Source: Nocardia sp. CY41 (GTDB taxonomy: Bacteria > Actinomycetota > Actinomycetes > Mycobacteriales > Mycobacteriaceae). From it: a stretch of DNA of 64,000 nt. Position numbers and translations under genes: made by a program. The stretch is taken from positions 434,001 to 498,000 of the forward strand of contig NZ_VUOS01000001.1 in assembly GCF_009829325.1 (NCBI RefSeq). The letters are read 5' to 3'. The number at the start of each line of letters is the position of its first letter. Within the stretch, counting starts at the first letter, position 1. The notes beneath the pieces are model-generated. The model was not told the DNA's origin, ran no database searches, and saw nothing but the letters and a program-made list of their open reading frames with translations. Shown piece by piece: positions 23,925 through 33,219 of this stretch.

Positions 23925-24671
23925 TCAACTGGTCGCCGGGCTCCGCCGATCGGCCGATCGCCGGTTGGTGACCTCCAACTGACGCAGCGTCGCCGCCTCC
24001 AGGGCACGCACCTGAGCACCGTCCAGCCGCCCGCACAGCCGCCCCCAATGCACCGCGACCAGCTCCCCCACCGCGACGTCGGGCAACGCCGCGTACCCGT
24101 CCACCCGGATCGCCAGGGTTCGCACCGTTTCGGTGTGCAGCGCGAGACGCTCTCCGTCCCAATCGAGCGCGCGACAGCGCAACGCGACCTCCGCACCGCT
24201 GCGGTCGAGGACCGTTCCCCAGGTGATCCGGCAGCTGTCGAGCACATGCAGTGGATGTCCGTTGCCGTGCCGGAGCAAACGGGACCACGGGTACACGCCG
24301 AAGACGTGGAAGCAATGGTTCGCGGCGGCCTCCCCGGCCAATTGCGGCGTCAGGTGCGTCCAGTACCCACCAGCCACCGGGCCGAGCAGCGCCAGCAGTT
24401 CCGCGGTGAACTCGCCGGGATCCAGTTCCGCGCCGACGCCACCGCCCAGCCAATAGGACTCGACGAGGCGACGGTCCAGCGGATCGGCGATGCCGGTCAT
24501 CCGCGCCATCACACGCAGGTAGGGCCAGGCGCCGGTGAAGCGGCGCGCCACCGCGCGCACCTGGTCGTCCGACCCGTCCCGCAGCGCGGCCGCGTCGGGC
24601 GGACCGCAGTAGCCGAGCCGATTGGGGGCGTAGGCGTACCGGGCGAACATCTCCGCGCCACTGCCGGTCAT
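23925..24671 (-). CDS. DUF6390-like hydrogenase-associated protein
   Basis: 248 residues starting MTGSGAEMFARYAYAPNRLG. It matches my memory of DUF6390, a family found beside actinobacterial [NiFe]-hydrogenase genes. Notable parts are RLGYCGPPD, VESYWLGGG, NHCFHVFGVYPWSRLLRHG and DSCRITWG; the His/Cys cluster NHCFH could bind metal. It is the last gene of the island and overlaps the nickel permease gene by ATGA. Function unknown; a role in nickel handling or enzyme assembly is inferred from context only. Confidence 0.75.
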   Translation of the reverse strand: MTGSGAEMFARYAYAPNRLGYCGPPDAAALRDGSDDQVRAVARRFTGAWPYLRVMARMTGIADPLDRRLVESYWLGGGVGAELDPGEFTAELLALLGPVAGGYWTHLTPQLAGEAAANHCFHVFGVYPWSRLLRHGNGHPLHVLDSCRITWGTVLDRSGAEVALRCRALDWDGERLALHTETVRTLAIRVDGYAALPDVAVGELVAVHWGRLCGRLDGAQVRALEAATLRQLEVTNRRSADRRSPATS

Positions 24672-25789
24672 CTGCTCGGCCTTTCGCCCGCGTGCTCGAC
24701 GGACCACCGCTGCTCGAGCCGCCCGAAGCGCCACACCGCGACCGCCACCGCCCAGGTGAGCACGAACAGGCCGGCGATGACGAACCCCATGGCGCCCAGA
24801 TCCCATCCGCCGACCCAGGCCAGTGGCCCGTCGACGATGCCCAACTCGTCGGTCAGCACGGAGATCATCTCCTGCGCCCCGATCACCAGGGCCACGACGA
24901 CCGACAGGCCCGTGACGACGATGTTGTAGTAGACGCTGCGCAGCGGCCCCGCGAAGGCCCACCCGTACGCGTAGTTCATGAACGCGCCGTCCAGCGCGTC
25001 GAACAGCGTCATCCCCGCCGAGAACAACACCGGCAACACGAGGATCGCGTACCACGGCAGGTCGGTCGCCGCCGCGCCGCCCGCGATCACCAGGAGGCTC
25101 ACCTCGGTGACGGTGTCGAAGCCGAGGCCGAACAACAGCCCGACCGGGTACATCTGCCACGGCGCCCGCACGGCCCGGGTGAGCGGCCCGATCACCCGCT
25201 GCAGGGCGCCTCGGTCGTCCAACCTCTGCCGCAACGCGGCCTCGTCATATGTCCCGCAGCGCATCCCGCGGAACACCCGCCAGATGCCGATCAGCGAGAC
25301 CAGATTCAACAGGCCGATCGCGAGCAGGAACGTTCCCGAGATACCGGTACCGAACACACCGGTCCAGCGGTGCAGCCCGGAGTCGTCGTCGCGCAGGTCT
25401 CCCGCGAGCGCCTTGACGCCGAACGCCAGCAGCGCCACGAGGACGAAAACGATGGTGGAGTGCCCGAGGGAGAACCAGAACCCGACCGACAGCGTCTTGT
25501 GCCCGTCGGCGACCAGCTTGCGGGTGGTGTTGTCGATGGCGGCGATGTGGTCGACGTCGAACGCGTGCCGCATCCCGAGCGTGTAGGCGGTGACCCCGAG
25601 GCCGACGCCGAACACCGCGCCGTCCACCAGGTACCCGCCGGGGACCACGAGCAGCAGCAGCGCGGACCACCCGACCGCGTGCAGAACGACCACGACCGCC
25701 GCCATCCCCGCGACGCCGCGCCGCTGCCGTCCGTCCAGCGGGCCGCGAGCCGCCGCGGGGGTGTCCACGATCCGAACGATGGTCCCCAC
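24668..25789 (-). CDS. NicT/HoxN-family nickel permease
   Basis: 373 residues, multi-pass inner-membrane transporter. The family signature RHAFDVDHIAAIDNTTRK lies in helix II; further marks are FSLGHSTIVF and LGFDTVTEVSLL. The signature reads RHAFDVDH rather than RHAFDADH. Nickel import fits the flanking hydrogenase maturation genes, though cobalt cannot be excluded. The start is GTG with GGAAGG upstream, 36 bp after hypE. Confidence 0.92.
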   Translation of the reverse strand: MGTIVRIVDTPAAARGPLDGRQRRGVAGMAAVVVVLHAVGWSALLLLVVPGGYLVDGAVFGVGLGVTAYTLGMRHAFDVDHIAAIDNTTRKLVADGHKTLSVGFWFSLGHSTIVFVLVALLAFGVKALAGDLRDDDSGLHRWTGVFGTGISGTFLLAIGLLNLVSLIGIWRVFRGMRCGTYDEAALRQRLDDRGALQRVIGPLTRAVRAPWQMYPVGLLFGLGFDTVTEVSLLVIAGGAAATDLPWYAILVLPVLFSAGMTLFDALDGAFMNYAYGWAFAGPLRSVYYNIVVTGLSVVVALVIGAQEMISVLTDELGIVDGPLAWVGGWDLGAMGFVIAGLFVLTWAVAVAVWRFGRLEQRWSVEHAGERPSR

Positions 25790-25825
25790 CTCGCCTTCCG
25801 GCTCAGCACCGATCCTGGTCCGCCA

Positions 25826-26902
25826 TCAGCAGATGCGCGGCAGTTGCTCGCCCGCGGGGAGATCCACAACCCGCGTCCCGCCGAGCGCCGTGCGGGCGAC
25901 CACCATGCCGGGATGTTCGGCGACGCACCGGCCGATCACCGCGGCCTGCGCGCCCAGCGGGTGCTCCCGCATCACCGCGAGCACGCAATCGGCGTTCTCG
26001 GGCGGTACGAATGCCAGCAATTTGCCCTCGTTGGCCACGTACATCGGGTCCAGACCGAGCAGACCGCAGGCGTCGCGCACGCCCTCGGGTACGGGGAGTT
26101 GCCGCTCGTCCAGCGAGATGCCGACCTGCGCGGCGCGGGCGATCTCGTTGAGCGATGCCGCGACGCCACCGCGGGTGGGATCGCGCAACACGTGCACGTC
26201 GGCGCCGGTGGCCAGCATCGCCGCCACCAAGCCGTGCAGCGGCGCGGTGTCGCTGAGCACGGTGGTGCCGAACTCCAGACCTTCGCGGCAGCTGAGCACC
26301 GCGACGCCGTGCACACCGATGTCGCCGCTGACCAGCACCACATCGCCCGGTCTCGCGCGCTGCGGCCGGATGTCCACGCCGGGGGCCACCACACCGATTC
26401 CAGCGGTGTTGATGTAGATCCCGTCACCGTGTCCGGCGTCCACGACCTTGGTGTCTCCGGTGACCAGCTGGACTTCCGCCGCCAGGGCGGCGGTGCCGAC
26501 CGCCTGCGCGATGCGCGCGATGTCGGCCAGCGCGGTGCCCTCCTCCAGGATGAACGCGGTGGACAGCACCATCGGGCGCGCGCCTGCCATGGCCAGATCG
26601 TTCACCGTGCCGTTGACCGCGAGTTCGCCGATGGTGCCGCCCGGGAACACGATCGGCTTCACCACGAACGAATCGGTGGAAAAGGCCAGCCGCGCGCCGT
26701 CCAGCGTGACCACCGCGGAGTCGCCGAGGTCCGCGTGCGCGGCCGGGCCGAAGGCGGGCAGAAACAGATGCTCGATCAGCTCGCCGGACATCGCTCCGCC
26801 GCCGCCGTGACCCATCACGATATTCGGCGAATCCCGCAGCGGCATCGGGCAGACCCAGCCCTCCATGTCGATCGTCACGGGGGCGGCGCCTTTCTCAGGC
26901 AT
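25826..26902 (-). CDS. hypE: Hydrogenase maturation protein HypE
   Basis: 358 residues. HypE dehydrates the carbamoyl group received from HypF to a cyanide ligand for the active-site iron. The PurM-like fold shows in [20 protein letters not shown] and [15 protein letters not shown]. The C-terminus is PRIC, with the terminal cysteine that carries the thiocarboxamide. It overlaps hypD by 8 bp. Confidence 0.96.
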   Translation of the reverse strand: MPEKGAAPVTIDMEGWVCPMPLRDSPNIVMGHGGGGAMSGELIEHLFLPAFGPAAHADLGDSAVVTLDGARLAFSTDSFVVKPIVFPGGTIGELAVNGTVNDLAMAGARPMVLSTAFILEEGTALADIARIAQAVGTAALAAEVQLVTGDTKVVDAGHGDGIYINTAGIGVVAPGVDIRPQRARPGDVVLVSGDIGVHGVAVLSCREGLEFGTTVLSDTAPLHGLVAAMLATGADVHVLRDPTRGGVAASLNEIARAAQVGISLDERQLPVPEGVRDACGLLGLDPMYVANEGKLLAFVPPENADCVLAVMREHPLGAQAAVIGRCVAEHPGMVVARTALGGTRVVDLPAGEQLPRIC

Positions 26903-28007
26903 GGGCCACCTCCGCGGGCAGGTCCAGGCGCCGGTACAGGTAGTAGGCGGCGCACGCGCCTTCGGAGGACACCATGGTGGCGCCCAGCGGGTTACGCGGC
27001 GTGCACTCCTTGCCGAAGGCGGCGCATTCGTGCGGTTTGATCAAGCCCTGCAACACCTCACCGGAGCGGCAGATGGTCGACTCGGCGGTGTGCAGATCGC
27101 CGACGGCGAAGCGATGTTCGGCGTCGAACTCGCGATAGCGGTCCGACAGCCGCCACCCGCTGCGCGGGATGACGCCGATGCCACGCCAACCCCGGTCGGT
27201 GACCTCGAAGACGTCCTGCAGCATGGCCTTCGCCGCGGGATTGCCCGCCGCGGACACCGCGCGCGGGTAGGCGTTCTCCAATTCGTGCCTGCCCGATTCC
27301 AGTTGCAGCACAGTGCGGCGGATGCCCTCCAGGATGTCCAGCGGCTCGAACCCGGTGACCACCATCGGCACCTTGTACTGCTCGGCCAGCGGCGGATACT
27401 CGTCGGTGCCCATCACGGTGCAGACGTGCCCGGCGGCGAGGAACCCCTGCACCCGGCAGGTCGGCGATTCCATGATCGCGGCGATGGCGGGCGGGACCAG
27501 CACGTGCGACACCAGCAGCGAGAAGTTCCGGATCCCCAGGCGCTTCGCCTGGTACACCGTCATCGCGTTGGCCGGCGCGGTGGTCTCGAAACCGATGCCG
27601 AAGAACACCACTTCGCGGTCCGGGTTCTGCTTGGCCAGGTTCAGCGCGTCCAGCGGCGAGTACACAACCCGGACGTCACCGCCCTCGCTCTTCACCCGGA
27701 ACAGGTCCTTGGAGCTGCCGGGCACGCGCAGCATGTCGCCGAACGAGCAGAAGATCACGCCCGGTCGCGCGGCGATCTCCAGCGCCTTGTCGATCACTTC
27801 GAGCGGGGTGACGCAGACCGGGCAACCGGGGCCGTGGATCATCTCGATCTGATCGGGCAGCAGCTGATCGATGCCGTGGCGGATGATCGAATGGGTTTGT
27901 CCGCCGCAGACTTCCATGATCGCCCAGCGGCGGCTGGTCGTGGCGCGGATGCGGTCGAGCAGGCGCCGGGCCAACTCGGGATTGCTGAATTCGTCCAGAT
28001 ACTTCAT
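26895..28007 (-). CDS. hypD: Hydrogenase maturation protein HypD
   Basis: 370 residues. An iron-sulfur scaffold that, with HypC, assembles the Fe(CN)2CO unit. Marks are [26 protein letters not shown] and GFETTAPAN, plus the C-terminal cysteine cluster ([22 protein letters not shown]). The start overlaps hypC by ATGA and the stop overlaps hypE, so hypCDE is one coupled unit. Confidence 0.97.
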   Translation of the reverse strand: MKYLDEFSNPELARRLLDRIRATTSRRWAIMEVCGGQTHSIIRHGIDQLLPDQIEMIHGPGCPVCVTPLEVIDKALEIAARPGVIFCSFGDMLRVPGSSKDLFRVKSEGGDVRVVYSPLDALNLAKQNPDREVVFFGIGFETTAPANAMTVYQAKRLGIRNFSLLVSHVLVPPAIAAIMESPTCRVQGFLAAGHVCTVMGTDEYPPLAEQYKVPMVVTGFEPLDILEGIRRTVLQLESGRHELENAYPRAVSAAGNPAAKAMLQDVFEVTDRGWRGIGVIPRSGWRLSDRYREFDAEHRFAVGDLHTAESTICRSGEVLQGLIKPHECAAFGKECTPRNPLGATMVSSEGACAAYYLYRRLDLPAEVAHA

Positions 28008-28330
28008 GACCGGGCCTCCGGTTCCTCGCGTGATGACTCGGCGGCGGGATTTTCCAGGCCCGCCTGCTTCGCGGCGATGGCGAAACCGTCGCCGAATTCC
28101 TCGTTCAGTACGCCGAGGTGCTCGAACTCGGCCAGGGTCCGCAACGCGGATTCCTCGTCCAGTCGCTGGATCGCGAAGCCGACGTGGACGACGACGTAGT
28201 CACCCACCGCGGCGTCCGGGATGTATTGCAGGCACACGTCTTTGTGCACGCCGCCGAAGTCGACGACCGACATCAACGTGCCGTCCCGCTCGTGCAGGCT
28301 GAGCACTTTGCCTGGTACCGCAAGACACAT
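28004..28330 (-). CDS. hypC: Hydrogenase maturation chaperone HypC, copy 1
   Basis: 108 residues beginning [12 protein letters not shown]. The N-terminal MC motif supplies Cys2, which binds the iron unit after Met removal. [19 protein letters not shown] is the conserved C-terminal helix region. A tail of about 30 residues beyond the usual HypC length is disordered ([16 protein letters not shown]). It sits with hypD and is probably its partner; a second hypC lies upstream of hypF. Confidence 0.95.
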   Translation of the reverse strand: MCLAVPGKVLSLHERDGTLMSVVDFGGVHKDVCLQYIPDAAVGDYVVVHVGFAIQRLDEESALRTLAEFEHLGVLNEEFGDGFAIAAKQAGLENPAAESSREEPEARS

Positions 28331-28346
28331 CGTTGCTCTCCTTCGC

Positions 28347-30704
28347 TCATCCCTCGCTGCACGCGAGGAGTTGCCCGAACGCGAGGCCGCCGTCGTTGGG
28401 CGGCAGCCGGTGATGGGTGATCACGGTGAAGCCGTTGTCGCGCAGCAGCGCGCACGATCGCGCGAGCAGCAGCGCGTTCTGGAAGACGCCGCCGGACAGG
28501 GCGACGACCTGCGCCGGGGCGGCGTAGCGCGCCGCGAGTTCGAGCACCAGCCGGGCGACGGCGGCGTGGAACCGCGCGCCCACCACTCGTGCGGGCTCGC
28601 CCGCGCGAACATCGGCGACCACGCCCGCGAGCACCGGGGCGGGATCGATCACGGCGGGATCGCCGTCGACGAGCGGGAACCGGTAACCGGTGGCGCCTTC
28701 CACACCGGAGCGGGACAGTCCCTCCAGCTCGATCGCCGCTTGGGCTTCGTAGTCGACGACGTGCCGCACGCCGCACAGTGAGGACACCGCGTCGAACAAC
28801 CGGCCCATGCTCGACGTGGGCGCACAACCAAGACCGGTCCGGAACTGGTGGGCCAGCACCGAACGCTCGGCCGGCGGGCATGCCGCGACCGCTCGGATGT
28901 CCTCGGACCAGTCGATCCCGGCGGCCCGTAGATGAGCAAGCGCCATGCGGTAGGGCCTGCGCACCGCCAGGTCGCCGCCCGCAAGCGGCACGTATTTCAG
29001 ATGGGCCAGGCGTCGATAGCCCTTGTAGCCCGCGAGCAGGACTTCGCCGCCCCACACCGCGCCGTCCGGCCCGTATCCGGTGCCGTCGAAAGCGATGCCG
29101 ACCACCTGTTCGGTGGCGCCGAGCCCGTGCTCGCCCATGACGGAGGCGATGTGCGCGTGATGGTGCTGGACGGTGTACAGGGGTCGCTCGCCCGCGTTCC
29201 GGCGCGCCCACGCGGCCGAGCGGTACCCGGGATGCGCGTCGGCGACCAGCTGGACCGGATGTACCGCGGTGAGTTCGCCGAGATGACGCTGCGCGGCGTC
29301 GAAGGAGCGCAGCGTCGCCAGGTCGTCCATGTCGCCGATGTGCTGGCTCAGCCAGGCGTAGCGGCCGTCGGCCATCGCGCAGGTGTTCTTGAGATCGGCG
29401 CCTACGGCGAGCGTCGGCGGCAGCGGCACCGGAAGCAGCAGCGGCAGCGGCGCGTACCCGCGCGAGCGCCGGACCGGCAGTTCGCGGCCGCCGAGCGCAC
29501 GCACCACCGAGTCGTCGCAGGGCACCAGGATGCGCCGGTTGTGCGACAGCCAGCCGTCGGCGAGCCCGGCGAGGCGGGTGCGGGCGTCGTCGTCCTGATA
29601 GCAGATCGGCTCGCCACCGAGATTGCCCGAGGTCATCACCAGCACCTGTGGTCCGGGCGGATCGCCGGGCAGACCGAACAGCAACAGGTGCAGCGGCGTA
29701 TAGGCGAGCATGACGCCCAGGTCCGGATTGCCGGGCGCCACCGAGGGAGCGGGGACCGGAGAGTTCGACTGCGCCGCGCCGCCGCCCGGCACAGCTTCCC
29801 CACCGGGCTCGCCGGTGTCTCCGGAATCGGCGGCCCTCTCGGGTGTGGACCGGCGAGCAAGCAGCACGATCGGGCGGGCCGGGCTGGTCAACAATGCGGC
29901 GGCGGCGTCGTCGACGGCGACTACGTCCCGTGCGGTGGCGAGATCCGGCACCATGACCGCGAAGGGCTTGTCCCCGCGGCGCTTACGTCTGCGCAGCTCG
30001 GCCACGGCCGCTTCGTCGGCGGCGTCGCAGGCGAGGTGGTAGCCGCCGATGCCTTTGACCGCCAGGATGCCGCCCGCGCGCAGCAGTTGCCGCGCCGCCG
30101 CCAGCGGCTCACCGCCGCCCGGTCCCGTATACGCGAGCGTGGGGCCGCACTCGGGGCAGGCGATCGGCTGCGCATGGAAACGGCGGTCGGCCGGATCGGT
30201 GTATTCCCGCGCGCACCGGTCGCACATGGCGAAGTCGGCCATCGACGTCCGCTCGCGGTCGTAGGGCAGGCTCGCGATGATGGTGAACCGCGGACCGCAA
30301 TTGGTGCAGTTGACGAACGGATGGCGATAGCGGCGGTTTCCCGGATCGCGCAACTCGCGTTCGCAGTCGGCGCACAGGGCGACATCGGGCGAGGCCAGTG
30401 TGCGACCGCCGCCGTCCCGCGTGGTGCCCGCGATGTGGAATCCGGTGCCACCGCGCGCCGAGATGTCGGCCTGCTCGACCGATTCGACCACCGCCAGCGG
30501 CGGCGGCCGCAGGCGCAGCCGCGCGGCGAACTCGTCCAGATCCGCGGGGGCTCCCTCGATCTCGATGACGACGCCGCTGCTGTCGTTGCCGACGCTGCCG
30601 GACAGCGCCAGTTCGGCGGCGGTGGTGTAGACGAACGGCCGGAAGCCGACCCCTTGGACCACACCGCGCACCACCAGACGCCGCCGTAGCCGCTCCGTGG
30701 TCAT
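28347..30704 (-). CDS. hypF: Carbamoyltransferase HypF
   Basis: 785 residues. Domains in order are acylphosphatase (VRGVVQGVGFRPFVY near the N-terminus), two zinc fingers (CADCEREL to NCTNCGPRF, MCDRCARE to CPECGP), a YrdC-like domain and a Kae1-like carbamoyltransferase domain with VQHHHAHIASVMGEHG. HypF makes carbamoyl-AMP and passes the carbamoyl group to HypE. A Gly/Pro-rich loop interrupts the YrdC part (around GEPGGEAVPGGGAAQ). The start overlaps hypC copy 2 by ATGA. Confidence 0.97.
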   Translation of the reverse strand: MTTERLRRRLVVRGVVQGVGFRPFVYTTAAELALSGSVGNDSSGVVIEIEGAPADLDEFAARLRLRPPPLAVVESVEQADISARGGTGFHIAGTTRDGGGRTLASPDVALCADCERELRDPGNRRYRHPFVNCTNCGPRFTIIASLPYDRERTSMADFAMCDRCAREYTDPADRRFHAQPIACPECGPTLAYTGPGGGEPLAAARQLLRAGGILAVKGIGGYHLACDAADEAAVAELRRRKRRGDKPFAVMVPDLATARDVVAVDDAAAALLTSPARPIVLLARRSTPERAADSGDTGEPGGEAVPGGGAAQSNSPVPAPSVAPGNPDLGVMLAYTPLHLLLFGLPGDPPGPQVLVMTSGNLGGEPICYQDDDARTRLAGLADGWLSHNRRILVPCDDSVVRALGGRELPVRRSRGYAPLPLLLPVPLPPTLAVGADLKNTCAMADGRYAWLSQHIGDMDDLATLRSFDAAQRHLGELTAVHPVQLVADAHPGYRSAAWARRNAGERPLYTVQHHHAHIASVMGEHGLGATEQVVGIAFDGTGYGPDGAVWGGEVLLAGYKGYRRLAHLKYVPLAGGDLAVRRPYRMALAHLRAAGIDWSEDIRAVAACPPAERSVLAHQFRTGLGCAPTSSMGRLFDAVSSLCGVRHVVDYEAQAAIELEGLSRSGVEGATGYRFPLVDGDPAVIDPAPVLAGVVADVRAGEPARVVGARFHAAVARLVLELAARYAAPAQVVALSGGVFQNALLLARSCALLRDNGFTVITHHRLPPNDGGLAFGQLLACSEG

Positions 30705-30943
30705 AACTGGTCCCCGCGTTGCAACAGGCGCAGTCCGTCCAGCGCCGCCGCGGCGCCTGCCTCGTCGGTCTTCTCCACCGCGAAGCCCATGTGGATGATC
30801 ACCCAGTCACCCGGCCGCGCCGGATCGTCGTCGAGCAGGCCGATGTTCACCTTCCGCTGCTCGCCGGACACGTCGACCAGCGCGATCTGGTCGTGGTAGC
30901 CGTCAGGGATCGCCGTCACCCGACCCGGGATGCCCAGACACAT
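30701..30943 (-). CDS. HypC-family chaperone, copy 2
   Basis: 80 residues beginning MCLGIPGRVTAIPDG, with Cys2 and WVIIHMGFAVEKTDE. It is clearly HypC/HupF but of standard length and distinct from copy 1. It is placed between the maturation protease gene and hypF, overlapping hypF by ATGA and three bases after the protease. The two copies may serve different steps, such as HypD scaffold delivery versus large-subunit chaperoning (compare HupF). Confidence 0.93.
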   Translation of the reverse strand: MCLGIPGRVTAIPDGYHDQIALVDVSGEQRKVNIGLLDDDPARPGDWVIIHMGFAVEKTDEAGAAAALDGLRLLQRGDQL

Positions 30944-30946
30944 CGG

Positions 30947-31420
30947 TCAGTCCTCCTGTCCTGCCGCGGTCCGCGGGAGCAGCGCGGCGACCACGTCGCC
31001 CACCGCCGCGACCGCCTCGTCCACCGCCGCAGCGACCGGCTCCGACAGACCGATGCCCTCTTCGGCGCACGCGACCTGGCAGCCGATCACCACGGTGGGC
31101 GGCAGCACGCCGCCCAACGCGCGTACGCCGGCGAAGACGGCGTCGGGGCTCATTGCGTGGGCGTCCAGCGGAGTGGGGCCGGTGTTCTCCGGCGCGGCGC
31201 CGAACACCTCGACCCGGCCGGGCGCCCCACGGTCGGGCAGCGCGTCGACCAGTACCAGCGCGTCCCAGCGATCGAGCAGGTCGTAGGCGAGATGCATGCC
31301 GCGGATGCCGTAGTCCACCGCGCGCACGCCAGGGTCCGGGTGGCGCGGCAGCCGCCGCACCACCTCCGGTCCGAATCCGTCGTCGCCGAGGAAGATGTTG
31401 CCGATCCCGGCGACCAGCAC
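30947..31420 (-). CDS. HycI/HupD-type hydrogenase maturation protease
   Basis: 157 residues from GTG 31420 (VLVAGIGNIFLGDDGFGPEV); a longer frame to 31474 overlaps the next gene. The motif GIGNIFLGDDGFG carries the nickel-binding acid, with another at LVDALPDRG. It removes the large-subunit C-terminal tail after nickel insertion. Here the substrate should be the tail after DPCLPCGVH of the group 1h large subunit. Confidence 0.92.
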   Translation of the reverse strand: MLVAGIGNIFLGDDGFGPEVVRRLPRHPDPGVRAVDYGIRGMHLAYDLLDRWDALVLVDALPDRGAPGRVEVFGAAPENTGPTPLDAHAMSPDAVFAGVRALGGVLPPTVVIGCQVACAEEGIGLSEPVAAAVDEAVAAVGDVVAALLPRTAAGQED

Positions 31421-31433
31421 CGCGGCCGTCGGG

Positions 31434-31751
31434 TCACCCCTCTTTCTCGGTGGGCGTCGTCGCCCCGCCCACACGCGCGTCGTCGACCTTGCCGGTCGCC
31501 GTCTCCGCGGGGGCGTTGGCGGTCTCCTTGCGCTCGTCGTAGGGAGGCGCCGCCGATTCCGTCGCGGGCGGGGCCTCCGAGGAGAACTCGGTTTCCTTCT
31601 TGGTGTCTTCCGAGTGCGCGGAGGTCATCTCCTCGTGATCGATGTGCCCCGGCTCCCGTTCGGCCGGGCCTCCGGCCGCGACGCCTGCGCCCGTGTCGCG
31701 CGAACCCGGCGCGCCGCGTGCCGACTGCGGCTCTTCGCGATGCTCACCCAT
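31434..31751 (-). CDS. Acidic disordered protein in the hydrogenase island
   Basis: 105 residues, rich in Glu, Ala, Pro, Thr and Gly with almost no hydrophobic core (for example TSAHSEDTKKETEFSSEAPP). No domain is recognisable. It lies between the DUF6893-like peptide and the protease gene with short gaps. The stop codon region AAAGAGGGGTGA provides a possible ribosome site for the protease. It is probably real because of its place in a tight operon. Confidence 0.6.
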   Translation of the reverse strand: MGEHREEPQSARGAPGSRDTGAGVAAGGPAEREPGHIDHEEMTSAHSEDTKKETEFSSEAPPATESAAPPYDERKETANAPAETATGKVDDARVGGATTPTEKEG

Positions 31752-31772
31752 GATGCTCCTTTCCGGTCCCCG

Positions 31773-31892
31773 CTACATGTGCCGGATCTTCAGGTATCGC
31801 CGCAGGTCCGGGATCGACCGCACGCCGAGATACACCCCCGCCGCCACCAGCACGGCGACGACGGTCGTCGAGACCACTCCCACGGTTTCCAT
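31773..31892 (-). CDS. 39-residue DUF6893-like membrane peptide
   Basis: ATG at 31892 with GAAAGGA upstream. The peptide starts METVGVVSTTVVAVLVAAG, a single membrane helix, and ends in a basic amphipathic tail SIPDLRRYLKIRHM. This layout fits DUF6893, small proteins that occur in actinobacterial hydrogenase clusters. It may anchor the soluble hydrogenase or its redox partner to the membrane, which is inference. Confidence 0.7.
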   Translation of the reverse strand: METVGVVSTTVVAVLVAAGVYLGVRSIPDLRRYLKIRHM

Positions 31893-31905
31893 AGCGGATT
31901 TCCTT

Positions 31906-33219
31906 TCATTCCTCGGTGCCGTCGAGCGGCTCCAGTTCGTCGGGCGCGAAATACAGGTAGCGGCCGTACCATTCGTGCAACTCGGCCGCCGGATCGTCGT
32001 CCAGCACGACCCCGACGTGCGCCTGCCCGTCCACGTCCTCGTGGACCGACACGACCCGCGCGCATTGCCCGTCGAAGAACAGGTCCTGGGCGTCGGCCCG
32101 GCGCGACGGATGCAACCGGACCCGGCTGCCTTTGCGCACGAGCACGCCCGCGACGGGCACCGCGTCGACATCCGGGCGGACGGCGCCGTCGGCCAGCGGG
32201 TCCCACCAATCGACGCCCTCCGGGATCTCCGGGATCAGCCCCGGACCCTCGGCATGTGGATCGCGCAGGACCCCGTGCAGCTGCCGCATGGCGTCGGGCG
32301 ACATGGCTTCGCAGCGGTCGATGATCTCCGCCGCGCGAGGATCGGTGGCGCGCGCCCGCGCCTTCTCCGCGTCGGTCATCGTGAGGATCCGCAGCGTGAG
32401 GATCTCATCGATCTCGGTCGAGTCGAACAGCGCGCCTTCGCTCTGCTGCGCGATCTCCGGGTGGTCGTAGAGGATGATCGGCGAGATCAGCAGCATGCTG
32501 TAGTCGCCGGGCGGGCCCGCGAGCACCGGGAAGCAGCGGTGCCGATCGCAGCGGGCGGCCGCGGCCACCGCGTCCGGCGGCGGCTCCAGCAGCGAGACGA
32601 ACTCGCCGCCGGTGATTTCCCCGATGACGTGCGCGCCGATCAGCGAGCGGGCGATGGCGTCGCGCTGGTCGGCCGCGGGCGCGCCGACATTGCGCAGGAC
32701 GACGGTCAGCCGCAGGAAGCCGTCGTCCCGGTCGGCGGCGAGTTCCAGTTCGCCCGCCAAGGGCAGCCTGCTGCGCACGAAGGTGCCCCGCGCGGTAGTG
32801 GCGATCTCCTCCATGTCCGAGCCGCCCGGTATGTCCAGCGGGTGGACGAGGCGACCGGGCGCGAACGGGCCGACGGCGACCTCCCGTTCGACCGCCTCGT
32901 CCCAGGACAGCCACGACCGCTCGCCCTCGGTCAGCTCCACGACGGGCGCGCCGTCCCCGTTCACCACTTGGCGGCGCTGCAGCTGAAGGAAACGAACGGT
33001 GAGGGTGAGCTCCGGATGCTCGCCCGGCTGGATCAGGCACTGCGCCGACAGCGTCGACTCCTCGCCGAGGCCCGCGGCGGCGGCCCCGGGCGGCCCGAGC
33101 ACACCGAACTGCCAGCGCGACTGGTTCTTGCGCGCGTCGGCCCGGTAGGGATAGAGCAGGTAGCCCTCGTACAGCACCGCGTCGGCCACGGCGCGGGCGC
33201 GGTCTCGGGCGGTGGTCAC
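31906..33219 (-). CDS. 437-residue hydrogenase-associated protein, unknown
   Basis: Starts at GTG 33219, overlapping the DUF6084 stop by GTGA. It begins VTTARDRARAVADAVLYEGY and contains LLYPYRADARKNQSRWQFGVL, SMLLISPIILYDHPEIA and a C-terminal all-beta domain (VLVRKGSRVRLHP, then VGVVLDDDPA). I know similar unnamed proteins from actinobacterial hydrogenase operons but no assigned function. No membrane segment is visible. The tight coupling makes a role in hydrogenase assembly or electron transfer likely. Confidence 0.75.
   Translation of the reverse strand: MTTARDRARAVADAVLYEGYLLYPYRADARKNQSRWQFGVLGPPGAAAAGLGEESTLSAQCLIQPGEHPELTLTVRFLQLQRRQVVNGDGAPVVELTEGERSWLSWDEAVEREVAVGPFAPGRLVHPLDIPGGSDMEEIATTARGTFVRSRLPLAGELELAADRDDGFLRLTVVLRNVGAPAADQRDAIARSLIGAHVIGEITGGEFVSLLEPPPDAVAAAARCDRHRCFPVLAGPPGDYSMLLISPIILYDHPEIAQQSEGALFDSTEIDEILTLRILTMTDAEKARARATDPRAAEIIDRCEAMSPDAMRQLHGVLRDPHAEGPGLIPEIPEGVDWWDPLADGAVRPDVDAVPVAGVLVRKGSRVRLHPSRRADAQDLFFDGQCARVVSVHEDVDGQAHVGVVLDDDPAAELHEWYGRYLYFAPDELEPLDGTEE

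Noticed and set aside
29710..29900. Gly/Pro-rich interruption of HypF as a possible frameshift or insertion
   Set aside because: The frame is continuous and conserved HypF motifs resume on both sides, so it is a disordered loop within one protein.
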